From an uncultured Duncaniella sp. (GTDB lineage: Bacteria; Bacteroidota; Bacteroidia; Bacteroidales; Muribaculaceae), in the NCBI GenBank assembly GCA_910578615.1, contig CAJTRI010000016.1, forward strand, positions 1 through 64,000: 64,000 nucleotides of DNA. The letters run 5' to 3'. The notes beneath the pieces were generated by a model, which was given only the letters and a program-made list of their open reading frames with translations, had not been told where the DNA came from and did no database searches. This document shows positions 17,337 through 26,841 of this stretch, piece after piece (positions within the stretch are counted from its first letter, which is position 1; each line of letters begins with the position of its first letter). Both the position numbers and the translations under genes were made by a program.

Positions 17337-18884
17337 TTATGCGGCGCCGTGTCTCATGACTTCGTTTGATGCCTCGGAGTCCAGATTTCCTCCTACCGGC
17401 TTGTCGAAAGATATTTTGAATGAATAGGCGGCTTCGCACGGTTTCTTGGAGGGGAATGAAAGTTTCAATCCGTCCGGCGTCTTTTTCCAATTGATTTTTT
17501 CATCAGAGCCGAGCATTTTCACATCTTTGATGTCTGAATCGCCTATTATCTCTTCCGTCAAGGATTTGACGACAATGTCTCCATCTCCCCATTCCAAGGC
17601 TATGACATAAAAATCATTTCCCTTGGTGGTGAAACGCAGGTCTTGCGAGGTATAGGCCACGGCCTCATTGTCAGAGAAAGAACCTTTGGTTCCCTCGGTC
17701 GAGCCTTCGCCATACTTTTTCCAGCTGCGTGTGCCATAAATGGCCTCTCCGTTAATATCCAGCCACTTTCCGATAGATAGAAGTATGTTTTTCTGTTCAT
17801 CAGGAATGGTACCGTCGGGTTTAGGCCCTATATTGAGCAGGAGGTTGCCGTTCTTGCTGACAATGTCTACGAGGTCGTCTATTATCTGGCCGGAGGTCTT
17901 GTAGACCTCGTCTGAAAGGTAGCCCCACGATTTTGTACCTACCGATGTGTCGGTCTGCCACGGGAATTGCATCATCTTGTCAGATTTGCCACGCTCCATG
18001 TCCCATACCTGTACATTGGTAGGATATCCCTGCTTGGTACTTACCACCACGCCTTCGCCCCAATCTATGGAGTTGTTGTAATAGTAGGCAAGAAACTTGT
18101 TGAAGCTTGGCATCAACACCGAGTCATTGACAGTCCAGTCAAACCATATCATCCGAGGTTGGTACTTGTCTATTATCTCATAGGTATGGGCAAGCCACTC
18201 ACGGGCAAAGTCATCGGTATATTTCTGATCGTCATAACGTCTTCCGTAGAGGGTGATGGTAGTGTCCCGGACATCTGACGGGAACTTCATGCCGCCGTTG
18301 AAGAACCATGCGTTTTCTGCCTTATGCGATGATACGCCGAATATCATTCCTTCCTTTTCGATGCTGCCTTTAAGCAAGCCGATTATATCTTTCTGAGGGC
18401 CCATGTCGGCGGCGTTCCATTCATTAAGGTCGCTGTCATACATTGCAAAACCGTCGTGGTGTTCCGCTGCCGGTACAACATATCTGGCACCGGCCTTTCT
18501 GAACAGCGCGGCCCATTCGTCGGGATTGAAATTCTCTGCCTTGAACATCGGGATAAAATCCTTATATCCAAATTTGGTGTGGTCACCATAGGTCTGCCTG
18601 TGATGTTCATATTCCCTTGTCCCTTGCTGATACATGTAGCGCGGATACCATTCGTTGCCGAATGCCGGGACGGAATAGACTCCCCAATGGATGAAGATGC
18701 CGAATTTGCCGTCTTTAAACCAGTCCGGGAACTGATAGTGCTGTGCGATGTTATCCCAGTCGGGCTGAAAGATGTCTGTTCCCTTAGGCGATGCGACCGA
18801 ATCGATATTGCTGTCTGCCTTACGTTCGCTGCATGACGCCAGCAAGACTCCGGCCATCATTAGCGTGAAAATCTGTTTTATCAT
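17337..18884 (-). CDS. alpha-L-fucosidase, GH29, lipoprotein
   Basis: 515 residues. The lipoprotein signal ends in LLASCSER (Cys near residue 18), so the enzyme is anchored in the envelope, probably the outer membrane. The catalytic barrel has GH29 signatures: FGIFIHWGVYSVPAFGNEWY, YVVPAAEHHDGFAMYDS and MIWFDWTVND, the last with the probable nucleophile Asp. The C-terminal beta-sandwich starts near residue 400. It would release fucose from mucin or milk-type glycans. An AraC-type regulator is divergently transcribed 255 bases away and probably controls it (inference). A leftward TAAATTTG at 18988-18995 may be its -7 box. Confidence 0.92.
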   Translation of the reverse strand: MIKQIFTLMMAGVLLASCSERKADSNIDSVASPKGTDIFQPDWDNIAQHYQFPDWFKDGKFGIFIHWGVYSVPAFGNEWYPRYMYQQGTREYEHHRQTYGDHTKFGYKDFIPMFKAENFNPDEWAALFRKAGARYVVPAAEHHDGFAMYDSDLNEWNAADMGPQKDIIGLLKGSIEKEGMIFGVSSHKAENAWFFNGGMKFPSDVRDTTITLYGRRYDDQKYTDDFAREWLAHTYEIIDKYQPRMIWFDWTVNDSVLMPSFNKFLAYYYNNSIDWGEGVVVSTKQGYPTNVQVWDMERGKSDKMMQFPWQTDTSVGTKSWGYLSDEVYKTSGQIIDDLVDIVSKNGNLLLNIGPKPDGTIPDEQKNILLSIGKWLDINGEAIYGTRSWKKYGEGSTEGTKGSFSDNEAVAYTSQDLRFTTKGNDFYVIALEWGDGDIVVKSLTEEIIGDSDIKDVKMLGSDEKINWKKTPDGLKLSFPSKKPCEAAYSFKISFDKPVGGNLDSEASNEVMRHGAA

Positions 18885-19139
18885 GATAATTAATTATTTG
18901 GTTTGACTCTTTATTATTGCAAACTCCATATGGCAGTGGGTGCGATGTCATGGGATTATTAGGAGTTTGCGTGAATGATTGTTTCTGCAAATTTAACTAT
19001 ATCAAATCTATATCTATGGGATAATACCGAAACTTTATAGGACAAAATCGATATTATGATGCGTGAGGATTTGTATTTAAGGTCTGATTGTGCTTATTTT
19101 GTAAAAAAAATAGTCACGACGCTCAATGATATTTGGATA

Positions 19140-19982
19140 ATGGAACATCTGCTTATGCTGAACGTGGGATATGCGGTGCATGATTCCGACTGGAATTTTA
19201 AGAAGGTCAACAGTCCGTTTTCACGTATATATTACGTGACCAGGGGTTGTGCCCGGGTGGTAATCAACGGCATAATCCACGATCTTGTTCCCGGGCATCT
19301 ATATCTGATACCGGCATTCACCCAGCATGATGATATATGTGACGGAAGGTTCGAGCACTATTATGTGCACATATACGAGAATGACGCTCTTGGACTAAAT
19401 CTGACAGAAAGGCTGGAACTCCCCGTAAGTATAAAAGGTACGAAGATGGATGAAATGCTCTTTCGGAATCTTTGTGACCACAACCGTGCGATGGTTCTGA
19501 AAGACAGTGACCCACAGTTATACGACAACAAGCACGCCCTCATCAACTGTGTGAGATTGAACAGGAAACGTCCCCTTTTCGACCGTCTCGAATCCGCAGG
19601 GATAATATATCAATTGTTATCGAGGTTTGTAAAATACTCAAAGCCGAAGTTCCAGACCTCCGACCCAAGGATTCAAAACGCATTGGATATCATAAATGCC
19701 GGCCTGTCGGAAACGATGCATGTCGATGAACTGTCGAAGAATGTAGGAATGTCTACCGACCATTTTATAAGATTGTTCAAGGGGGAGCTGGGATGCACTC
19801 CGGCCCGATTTATAATAGAGAAGAAGATGATGAGGGCACGGCTGAAAATCGCGACCGAGATGCTGCTGATAAAAGAGATCGCATATTCTCTCGGATATGA
19901 TGATGTGTCTTACTTCTCGCGCCTCTTCAAGAAATATGTGGGTGTTTCTCCTTATCAATACCGCATGTCATTCAATACCTGA
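19140..19982 (+). CDS. AraC family transcriptional regulator
   Basis: 280 residues from the chosen ATG. The N-terminal half is a cupin-like sensing domain (SRIYYVTRGCARVVING, GHLYLIPAFTQHD). The C-terminal 100 residues hold two helix-turn-helix motifs (MHVDELSKNVGMSTDHFIRL and IKEIAYSLGYDDVSYFSRLF). The frame is open from an ATG at 19056, but relatives as I remember them begin at MEHLLMLNVGYA, so I chose 19140; the extra 28 residues remain possible. It is divergent from the GH29 fucosidase, so it is a likely activator that responds to a host sugar. Confidence 0.85.
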   Translation: MEHLLMLNVGYAVHDSDWNFKKVNSPFSRIYYVTRGCARVVINGIIHDLVPGHLYLIPAFTQHDDICDGRFEHYYVHIYENDALGLNLTERLELPVSIKGTKMDEMLFRNLCDHNRAMVLKDSDPQLYDNKHALINCVRLNRKRPLFDRLESAGIIYQLLSRFVKYSKPKFQTSDPRIQNALDIINAGLSETMHVDELSKNVGMSTDHFIRLFKGELGCTPARFIIEKKMMRARLKIATEMLLIKEIAYSLGYDDVSYFSRLFKKYVGVSPYQYRMSFNT

Positions 19983-20009
19983 ACATTGTTGGAGGTAGTG
20001 TAATATGCA

Positions 20010-20058
20010 GACCGCACCCGGGAAAGCCTTTATCCTGTGTGGCTTCCGGGGTGCGGTC
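20010..20058. terminator. terminator between convergent regulator and phosphorylase
   Basis: A long, nearly perfect stem (20010-20028 with 20041-20058; core ACCGCACCC) has a 12-base loop. Short T-rich sequence follows on the + side (AAATCTTTTATC). It probably works for both convergent transcripts. Confidence 0.7.
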
Positions 20059-20085
20059 AGAAATCTTTTATCAAGTGTCGTTTTT

Positions 20086-20961
20086 TCAGATTCGTTCAAG
20101 GACGGTGCCTATGAGGTCGTGGACGGCGGTCTTGTAATTGGGGTTGGCATCGGTGTTCATTCGGTTGGCTATTATGGAGCAGACCGTCATTGCGCGGTGT
20201 CCCATGAGACGTCCGAGACCTTGGAGCGGGGCGGATTCCATTTCGTAGTTGGTAACTTTGCGCCCTTTGTGGCGGAATTCCTCGATGCGGCGGTTGAGAT
20301 CGGGGTTGGCCAACGGAAGGCGAAGCTCCCGTCCCTGAGGCCCGTAGAAGCCTACGGCCGAGATGGTGTTTCCTCGCACCATGTCATCTCGTCCGATAAG
20401 CTCCACAAGCTCCTCGTCGGCATTGACCACGTATGGTCTGGCCCAAGTGGGGTTCCATCCCACAGCCTCGCAGAAGTCGTTTTCAAACTCCAAGTCGGCC
20501 ACCTCGTTGCGTCCGGCATAATAGTTGAGCACTCCGTCAAACCCTATGGCCTTTTCGGCTATCACGGGGGTGCCGAGTTTCAGCTCGGGTTGCAGGGCGC
20601 CGGATGTCCCGATGCGTACCATGGTGAGGCGGCGTTTCTGTTCCCTGACCTCGCGTGTGGCAAAGTCGATATTGGCCAACGCGTCAAGCTCGTTGATCAC
20701 GATGTCGATATTGTCCGGCCCTATACCGTGGCTGAGGCACATGATGGGTTTTCCCTGATATGTGCCTCCGATGGTGTGGAACTCGCGGGATGATACTTCG
20801 AAGTCGGTGGTGTCAAAGAATGACGCCACCATATTGACTCTCCCGGGATCTCCGACAAGGATGATGCGGTCAGTCAGCTGCTCGGGACGCAGATGGAGAT
20901 GGAACACCGAACCGTCAGGATTGATGATCAGTTCCGAAGGGGCTATGATTTTCTTTTCCAT
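20086..20961 (-). CDS. nucleoside phosphorylase (uridine phosphorylase-like)
   Basis: Cytoplasmic enzyme of nucleoside salvage that splits nucleosides with phosphate. 291 residues. The PNP/UDP fold motifs are ILVGDPGRVNMVA (phosphate-binding Gly/Arg), CLSHGIGPDNIDIVI, VRIGTSGALQPEL and NYEMESAPLQGLGRLMGH, which carries the ribose-contacting Glu-Met-Glu. Substrate choice cannot be fixed by eye; uridine is the best guess. It appears to be a single-gene unit converging with the AraC regulator. Confidence 0.85.
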   Translation of the reverse strand: MEKKIIAPSELIINPDGSVFHLHLRPEQLTDRIILVGDPGRVNMVASFFDTTDFEVSSREFHTIGGTYQGKPIMCLSHGIGPDNIDIVINELDALANIDFATREVREQKRRLTMVRIGTSGALQPELKLGTPVIAEKAIGFDGVLNYYAGRNEVADLEFENDFCEAVGWNPTWARPYVVNADEELVELIGRDDMVRGNTISAVGFYGPQGRELRLPLANPDLNRRIEEFRHKGRKVTNYEMESAPLQGLGRLMGHRAMTVCSIIANRMNTDANPNYKTAVHDLIGTVLERI

Positions 20962-21006
20962 GATATACAGTTGTTTGAGGTAAAACGTAACATGTTGTCT
21001 TATTGT

Positions 21007-22128
21007 TCACCGTCCGGGAGCCGGGCGGTAGCGTCCTCCCGGTATTGCCAGGAGAAGGCGGCGGAACTCCATGTCTATCAGGAGTCCCATCAGGCGCGGG
21101 ACGGGGATGTCTATTGATGCGGAAATGTCGTTGAGTGTTGCCTCGCTTTTTTGGGCGAGAAGGTCAATTACCGCCTGTTCCTCTGGTGAAAGTTCAGGAA
21201 ACAGGGACGTCTGTGTGCCTTCCGGCTTCTTTACGGGCCATCGCATGGACTCGATGAGGTCGTCAGGCGAGGCCACGAGCTGGGCCACACAGTCGGAGAT
21301 AAGTTTGTTGCAGCCTCTTGAAAAGCGGTCGCTCACACGGCCCGGAAGCGCGAAGACGTCACGCGAATAGGCTGCGGCCAGTCGGGCCGTCACCATCGCT
21401 CCCCCCTTTGTGTCACTTTCGGCTACTACGAGGCAGTCGCACAGGCCGGCCACGATGCGGTTGCGGGCCAGAAAGTTACCCCGGTGTATGGCATCGGCAC
21501 TGCGATAGTCGGTAAGAAGCATACCTCCGGCCCTGACCATGCGTGCGGCGGTGTCCCGGTGCATGGCGGGGTATATGGTGTTGAGTCCGTGGGCAAGCAC
21601 GCCTATCGTGGGGACTCCGGCGGCAAGGGCGGCTTTGTGGGCCGCGATGTCGATACCGTAGGCCAGACCGCTGACTATCACGGGTTTCTCATCGAGGGTG
21701 GTGGCAAGGGTGCTGACAAGGTCTTCAACGAATCTGTCTCCGTAGGGGGTGGCATGGCGCGTGCCGACTATTCCCACGAAACGACTGCCGTTAAGGTCGC
21801 AGTCGCCGAGGGTATAGACCATGAGCGGGGCATCGTCACATTGCAGTAACCGTCGGGGATAGCCGGGATCTGTGAAATATAGGGGTCTGATGTTGTTTCG
21901 GACTATGAATTCGGTCTCTCTCCGTGCCTCTTCAAGGGCCTTTGAACGTACAGAGTCCGAGAAAAGACGGTTGCCGAATCCGATCACGGCGGTCAGCCGG
22001 GACGCCGTGAAAGAGAAGAACTCTTCCTCCCCTCCGATGCGCGCGAGGATTTCTCCTGCAAGGCGGGGTGTCAGGCCACGGAGCGAGGCAAACGCTACGC
22101 GTAGGGTCAGAGGGTCTTCGCCTGTCAT
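21007..22128 (-). CDS. dprA: DNA processing protein DprA
   Basis: Binds incoming single-stranded DNA during transformation and loads RecA. 373 residues from the chosen start. The Rossmann-like core shows VGIVGTRHATPYGDR, VSGLAYGIDIAAHKAAL, GVLAHGLNTIYPAMHRD and NRIVAGLCDCLVVAES. The C-terminal winged-helix-like part covers the last 60 residues. The longer frame starting at 22179 would overlap the thioesterase gene; the ATG at 22128 leaves a 10-base gap. It is the last gene of acyl-CoA synthetase-thioesterase-dprA. Confidence 0.93.
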   Translation of the reverse strand: MTGEDPLTLRVAFASLRGLTPRLAGEILARIGGEEEFFSFTASRLTAVIGFGNRLFSDSVRSKALEEARRETEFIVRNNIRPLYFTDPGYPRRLLQCDDAPLMVYTLGDCDLNGSRFVGIVGTRHATPYGDRFVEDLVSTLATTLDEKPVIVSGLAYGIDIAAHKAALAAGVPTIGVLAHGLNTIYPAMHRDTAARMVRAGGMLLTDYRSADAIHRGNFLARNRIVAGLCDCLVVAESDTKGGAMVTARLAAAYSRDVFALPGRVSDRFSRGCNKLISDCVAQLVASPDDLIESMRWPVKKPEGTQTSLFPELSPEEQAVIDLLAQKSEATLNDISASIDIPVPRLMGLLIDMEFRRLLLAIPGGRYRPAPGR

Positions 22129-22138
22129 GATGCCGGAA

Positions 22139-22540
22139 TCATAGATATTTTTCAAATGCACGGGCCAGTATGTCGCCACGGCTGAGGCGCCCCTTTTCGA
22201 GGCATACCACCGTGACCACGGCGCTTACGACCTTGTCGCCTGTGGCGGCATTGAATATGTCCTGGTCAAACACGAAGCGTGCTCCCTCGCGGCGCATGCG
22301 CAGACGAGACACCATGGTGTCTCCCATGGTCAGAGATGTGAGATACTCTATCTCTATCTTTCTGACCACGGGGGCGAGTCCCTGTTCCTGCATGGCGCGG
22401 AACGATGTCCCGGCCTCCTCGCAGAAGTCATGGCGTGTCAGTTCCAGATAGTGCAGGTAGTTGGCATTGTTGACAATCCCCTGCGAGTCAGTCTCATAGT
22501 CTCTGACCTTTATGGTCGTTTCAAAGGCATATTCCATCAT
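22139..22540 (-). CDS. 4-hydroxybenzoyl-CoA-type thioesterase
   Basis: 133-residue single hot-dog protein of the YbgC/4HBT group. The motif VRDYETDSQGIVNNANYLHYLE contains the catalytic Asp and the Asn/Tyr substrate-binding residues in the usual order. It would hydrolyse acyl-CoA thioesters in the cytoplasm. Its start overlaps the stop of the acyl-CoA synthetase gene by 4 bases, so the activating and hydrolysing enzymes are coupled. Confidence 0.88.
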   Translation of the reverse strand: MMEYAFETTIKVRDYETDSQGIVNNANYLHYLELTRHDFCEEAGTSFRAMQEQGLAPVVRKIEIEYLTSLTMGDTMVSRLRMRREGARFVFDQDIFNAATGDKVVSAVVTVVCLEKGRLSRGDILARAFEKYL

Positions 22541-24204
22541 GCGTTATAGAGATAGCGCTTTATGGAGCGCTTGGGTGTTTTTTCAAATTCATTGGCTATC
22601 AGCTGGATGCGGTCAACTTGCTCATATGGCGCCACCAGCTTGTTGAGGTTCTTTCTCACACCTTCCATCACCTCTTCGAGGGCAGAGGTGGATATCCTGT
22701 CACGATCCATGGCCTCGTAGTCGGGATAAACGAGCGCTACGAGATGGCGGCCACGCTCCACGATGAGGCTTTCGGCCACATAGGGCATGTTGTTGAGTTT
22801 CGCCTCTATCTCCTCTGGGTAGATATTCTGTCCGTTGGCGCTGAGAATCATTGTCTTATACCGCCCGCGTATGAAGATGGTACCGTCAGCCGAGCATGTC
22901 CCCATATCGCCGGTGTGGAGCCAGCCGTCGGCGTCTATTGCAGCCGCAGTGGCTTCGGGGTTCTTGTAGTAGCCGGTCATGACGTTCTCGCCACGCACAC
23001 ATATCTCGCCCTGTATGCGGGCCGGATCGGGGCTGCCGTCTATGCGTGTCTCCATGATGGGCAGTGTGCGGCCCGAGGAGCCGGTGATGAACTTCCGCCA
23101 CGGCGTGTAGCTGATTAGAGGGCCGCATTCGGTCATGCCGTAGCCGACCGTGAACGGGAAGCCTATCTTATGGAGGAACTCCTCTACCTCGTGGTTGAGC
23201 GGTGCGCCTCCGACAATCACCTCTTCGAACCGCCCACCGAGGGCTTCGATGAGCTGGGTGCGTATCTTGCGGTATATAACCTTGTTGACTCCGGGGACTT
23301 TGAGCAGGCGCTTTATGGCGGGTTTCTCTATGACGGGGCGGAGCTTGTTGCGGTAGATCTTTTCAAGAATGAGCGGGACGCATATGATGAGGCTCGGCTT
23401 CACCTCCGCAAAGGCTTTGAGCAGGAGCTTGGGGGTGGGGAGCTTGCCGAGGAGTGTGATGTGGGTGCCGACGGCGAGGGGCACGAGCATGTCGAAGGCA
23501 CATCCGTAGGCGTGGGCCAGCGGGAGGAAGGCCACGTTGCGGGAGCCACGGTAGTGGAGCCTTGAAGACATGCCGAATCTCACGTTTCCCCCGAGATTGG
23601 CCAGTGTCAGCATCACGCCTTTGGAGAATCCGGTTGTCCCGGAAGTGTAGTTTATCTCGGCAAGTGCGGATTCGTCAATCTCGGGATAGTCCACGTCAGA
23701 GGCGGTGAAACCGTGGGGATAACGTCGTCTCATCTTTTCTGCCAGCCGGGCTATGAACTTCTCGGCCACGCGTGAGCCTGAGGGATGTTCGGCAAGTACC
23801 TTGCGGCGGTCGAGAGAGAAGACGGCCTTGATTTTTTGGAGTTTCTCTATCTCGAGATTGTCAAAGATGGCGTCGTTGGTGAACAGCATCACGCTTTCCG
23901 AGTGGTTGATGATGTGCATGGCGTCCTGTATGTTGAAGTCATGCAGCACGGGCACTATCACGGCGCCATAGGTAATAGTGGCCATGTAGGTCTCTACCCA
24001 TTGGATGGAGTTTTTCCCCATAAGGGCTATTTTGTCGCCACGCTTCACCCCGCACTCCTTGAAAAGCATGTGTGTTGCCGCTATGCGGCGTGCAAGGTCG
24101 GCATATGTCATGGTGGCCCCTGTCCCGAATTCGCTGAGGGCTTTTAGATCCCAGTTCTGCCGGAAAGAGGACGCGTATATTTGGAGTAGGTTTTCCTTAT
24201 TCAT
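22537..24204 (-). CDS. long-chain fatty acid--CoA ligase (AMP-binding)
   Basis: ATP-dependent acyl-CoA synthetase of 555 residues. ANL-family motifs are present: INYTSGTTGFSKGVMLT (P-loop), VGYGMTECGPLISYTP, GWLHTGDMGT and GRYKTMILSANGQNIYPEEI. The C-terminal Lys lies in EKTPKRSIKRYLY. It activates exogenous or recycled fatty acids at the inner membrane. It leads a three-gene operon with a thioesterase and dprA, and has its own strong promoter. Confidence 0.9.
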   Translation of the reverse strand: MNKENLLQIYASSFRQNWDLKALSEFGTGATMTYADLARRIAATHMLFKECGVKRGDKIALMGKNSIQWVETYMATITYGAVIVPVLHDFNIQDAMHIINHSESVMLFTNDAIFDNLEIEKLQKIKAVFSLDRRKVLAEHPSGSRVAEKFIARLAEKMRRRYPHGFTASDVDYPEIDESALAEINYTSGTTGFSKGVMLTLANLGGNVRFGMSSRLHYRGSRNVAFLPLAHAYGCAFDMLVPLAVGTHITLLGKLPTPKLLLKAFAEVKPSLIICVPLILEKIYRNKLRPVIEKPAIKRLLKVPGVNKVIYRKIRTQLIEALGGRFEEVIVGGAPLNHEVEEFLHKIGFPFTVGYGMTECGPLISYTPWRKFITGSSGRTLPIMETRIDGSPDPARIQGEICVRGENVMTGYYKNPEATAAAIDADGWLHTGDMGTCSADGTIFIRGRYKTMILSANGQNIYPEEIEAKLNNMPYVAESLIVERGRHLVALVYPDYEAMDRDRISTSALEEVMEGVRKNLNKLVAPYEQVDRIQLIANEFEKTPKRSIKRYLYNA

Positions 24205-24319
24205 CTGACAATTAAATATATTTCACATATAACGCCGGTCTATAACTGACTGTTTAATGTCATCAATATCCTTTGGACGTAAGTGAAGTCTTGTCGCAGA
24301 CCATAGGCCCGCGTTTTGG

Positions 24320-24351
24320 CAAAAGTAGAAAAAAATTACCGAAAAGACAAA
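24320..24351 (-). promoter_or_regulatory. promoter of the acyl-CoA synthetase operon
   Basis: Read leftward: TTTG (24351-24348), a 20-base spacer, TACTTTTG (24327-24320). Both boxes match the Bacteroidetes consensus exactly. Confidence 0.8.
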
Positions 24352-24432
24352 TTATCACGATGTTTAGGAACGGGGGATAACGCTCCTGTCGGTCAATCCA
24401 TTCCTCCGTGTCTCGACCTGTTGTAAGACGAT

Positions 24433-24468
24433 GAGACCCGCAAGCCGTATGGGTGGCTTGCGGGTCTC
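24433..24468 (-). terminator. hairpin after the secreted-protein gene
   Basis: A perfect 14-base-pair stem (24433-24446 with 24455-24468; core GACCCGCAAGCC) has an 8-base loop and lies 38 bases after the stop of the leftward gene at 24507. There is only a weak T-rich flank. Confidence 0.7.
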
Positions 24469-24506
24469 CGTCATAATTTTTCGCGAAATCTGAGGTAAGA
24501 AGATTT

Positions 24507-25862
24507 TTAGATTCTTACCTTCTTGGCCGATGTTCCGGTCTTGACTATGTATATGCCGGGAGTGAGGTTGTCAGCATCAACACGTACGCCTTGGAGATTG
24601 TAGTATTCCGGTCGGGCATTGCTTTCGGCACCGATGCCTTCTATTCCGGCCACGTTGGAGTAGTCGGAGAACTCGATACGTATTGTTTTGACCATGGATT
24701 CGGTTTCATAGTCTAAGATAGAGCTTTCATAGGAGAGGGGATAGCCGTTAACTTCGTCATAGACGACGGTTCCCTCGGTGAGTTCTTCAATGAACTCTTC
24801 TCCGAACTCGCTGTATTTGAATTCTTCAAAGATGATATATCCGTATGGGTCGTATTTGGTTGTCTCCGTTTCGATAAACACGTCCTCAGGTGTGTACTGG
24901 GTCTCTGTCACGAGGGTGTAGCTGCCATTGTCGTCAAGCGGTGTATAGGTGGCTATGCCTAACTGAGGCATATCGCCGTCTTCCTCATCTACGATGACAG
25001 GAACCATACGGGCAACGTATTTCTCGGAACCTTCGAAGTATTCTACTGTCAGATTGAAACGGAGTCCGTCTTCCGGGGATGCCACGTTGGCGGATTTGAT
25101 GCGGTTGGCCCCGCGCATAAGGTCGTCAATCTGATAGATCTGTCCATCGGTGTTCTCCCATTCGATTTCGGAATAAACATAGCCATCTTTCCATGCGAAG
25201 CTGATTCCGTCATATGTGAGCTGTGACTCGGTAATGGAAACGGCCTTGCCGTCGGCTCCATAGGTCACATTGAGTTTGATGGACGGGTCATAGTCCCCGT
25301 TGTAGAGAGTGGCTATCTCTACGGATGTGATGTTGCCGGCTTCGTCACGGGTGATGTTGCGGCGGTAGCAGTTGCCGGCTTTGTTCCATTGGGAGTTCAT
25401 CCACATCCACTCGTCGTTGGAAGTGATTACTTTCGATAGGCGGGCATCGTATCCGCGTTCGAGCCGTTGTGAGTTTTCAAAGGTGGTTCCGTCTTCGGAG
25501 TATTCGGAGAGCTGTTTGACCAGCATACCGTTCTCGTTGTAGGTGTTGGTTTCCCTTACGGCATCTCCGTCAACGGATGTGACGAGGTCTACGGCAGGAA
25601 GGCCGGTCTCGGTGTAGGTGGTGTTGTAAGTCTCTTCGAGTCCCCATTCCGTACCCCACCATGAGTATACTTTCTGTACTGCGGGACACCAGATCTTGTT
25701 GGAGGATTCGGCACGGAAGCGTGCTGTCTTCTTGGCATTGGTGCCGGCCTCAGTGGCGGCGGTTGTCTTTCGGGGATTGAAGAGACCGGGTGACTTGTGG
25801 CCGGATGCGGCGCATGTGAGTCCTACCCCTAAGGCGAGGGCCAGAAGTGTAAAATTTTTCAT
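24507..25862 (-). CDS. secreted protein with type IX-like C-terminal tail
   Basis: 451 residues from the chosen ATG (MKNFTLLALALGVGL), with a signal peptide. The central part is acidic and strand-rich with many Tyr, Thr and Glu residues, in irregular repeats of the form YxxxG. The last 35 residues (EYYNLQGVRVDADNLTPGIY, then KTGTSAKKVRI) have the form of a Por/type IX secretion C-terminal domain, so it is probably carried across the outer membrane. No enzyme motif is seen. A leftward TAACTTTG lies about 45 bases upstream. The function is unknown. Confidence 0.7.
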   Translation of the reverse strand: MKNFTLLALALGVGLTCAASGHKSPGLFNPRKTTAATEAGTNAKKTARFRAESSNKIWCPAVQKVYSWWGTEWGLEETYNTTYTETGLPAVDLVTSVDGDAVRETNTYNENGMLVKQLSEYSEDGTTFENSQRLERGYDARLSKVITSNDEWMWMNSQWNKAGNCYRRNITRDEAGNITSVEIATLYNGDYDPSIKLNVTYGADGKAVSITESQLTYDGISFAWKDGYVYSEIEWENTDGQIYQIDDLMRGANRIKSANVASPEDGLRFNLTVEYFEGSEKYVARMVPVIVDEEDGDMPQLGIATYTPLDDNGSYTLVTETQYTPEDVFIETETTKYDPYGYIIFEEFKYSEFGEEFIEELTEGTVVYDEVNGYPLSYESSILDYETESMVKTIRIEFSDYSNVAGIEGIGAESNARPEYYNLQGVRVDADNLTPGIYIVKTGTSAKKVRI

Positions 25863-25905
25863 AGGCGAAATTGGCATTAATGTTGGATTCTTGATATTGT
25901 GATTG

Positions 25906-25913
25906 CAAAGTTA
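25906..25913 (-). promoter_or_regulatory. -7 box of the secreted-protein gene
   Basis: Leftward TAACTTTG, a full match to TAnnTTTG, about 43 bases before the ATG at 25862. No clear -33 is seen. Confidence 0.55.
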
Positions 25914-25976
25914 CATCAAAATAAGTTGAAATCCTAACATTTTGTCAACGAAAAAGGGATAGGAATAAAATTATGT

Positions 25977-26618
25977 TCAGAGCTGGCCGAGTTCGATCAT
26001 GGTGGCCACGCGTTCGATTATGGCGTCTTTTCGGTCAGTCTCAGGTTTGTAGGATGTTTTGAGGTTTACTCCGAAGAAGCGACCGAAAGTCTGCCAGAAT
26101 CCGGCGCGGAAGGAACCTAAGAAAGCTTTAAGGATATTGTAGCTTGACTGGTTTGTCTCGCGATTGATGAGCTTTATGAGCATCTGGGCCTGGCTCTTGG
26201 TGAATTTTTTGAGTACGGGTTTGTATTGCTCGAATACGGCGCCTTCCATCTTTTTGAGGTGGTCTTCGCGTTCTTTCTGTGTCGGAAATGTCTCGATATA
26301 CTCGTAGGTCTCTATGAGGGTCTCGCAGATGAGTTTGGCGTAGGGAAGTGTCTTGCGGACATCGCGCACGGTCTTCCAATAGAATTCTTCCTCTTTCTTG
26401 TTTTTGAATTTAAGAGGAGGGTAGACGGTGACTTCGGACAGCACGAGCATTAGCCGGTCTTGTCCGATAGAGTCTTGGAAGAAATAGTATCCTTGTAACG
26501 GTTTCTTGCGTCCTCTGCCGGATTCGATTTCCTCGGCCGAGGGTATGTCGGACTGCGCCATGACGTATCCCGTCCCTGACGCGAGCAGAAACAGTATGAG
26601 GATGAATATATGTCGCAT
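25977..26618 (-). CDS. DUF4294 exported protein
   Basis: 213 residues from MRHIFILILFLL, with a signal peptide. The body matches DUF4294, a Bacteroidetes family: LSEVTVYPPLKFKNKKEEEF, RKTLPYAKLICETLIETYEY and LIKLINRETNQSSYNILKAF. It is helical, highly charged and of unknown role. The in-frame codon at 26630 is less likely because the hydrophobic signal starts at MRHI. It stands alone between two hairpins. Confidence 0.75.
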   Translation of the reverse strand: MRHIFILILFLLASGTGYVMAQSDIPSAEEIESGRGRKKPLQGYYFFQDSIGQDRLMLVLSEVTVYPPLKFKNKKEEEFYWKTVRDVRKTLPYAKLICETLIETYEYIETFPTQKEREDHLKKMEGAVFEQYKPVLKKFTKSQAQMLIKLINRETNQSSYNILKAFLGSFRAGFWQTFGRFFGVNLKTSYKPETDRKDAIIERVATMIELGQL

Positions 26619-26715
26619 TCCTGAAAGCATATTTGATTATAACGTATGCCGGCAGTCGTTTATTGTGCAGGTTTTTGAAGGAGTCCGGGCCATGGTTGAA
26701 GTGTCGGGACAGGAA

Positions 26716-26788
26716 CTATGACGGTGTGTCAGAATCTTCCAAGCTTCCTTCTGGTTGCAGGATGAGGTCTGACACACCGCCGTCATAG
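26716..26788. terminator. long hairpin between DUF4294 and MBL genes
   Basis: An 18-base left arm (26716-26733) pairs with 26768-26788, with a 3-base bulge on the right arm and a loop of 34 bases. It lies 54 bases after the stop of the metallo-beta-lactamase-fold gene. It lacks a T run, so it is a 3' stabiliser or a rho-type end. Confidence 0.55.
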
Positions 26789-26841
26789 TGTATGGCTTTT
26801 CGGTGGTTCTGCCGTATGGGCAGGGTCGGATACGGTCATGT

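Larger units (their letters stand above)
24205..24506. other. intergenic region, promoter and terminator
   Basis: It contains the acyl-CoA synthetase promoter (24320-24351) with a leader of about 110 nt, and the hairpin at 24433-24468 that ends the gene to the right. Nothing else is recognised. Confidence 0.6.

Noticed and set aside
22129..22179. Longer start for dprA
   Set aside because: It would overlap the thioesterase coding region by 41 bases; the ATG at 22128 fits the family better.
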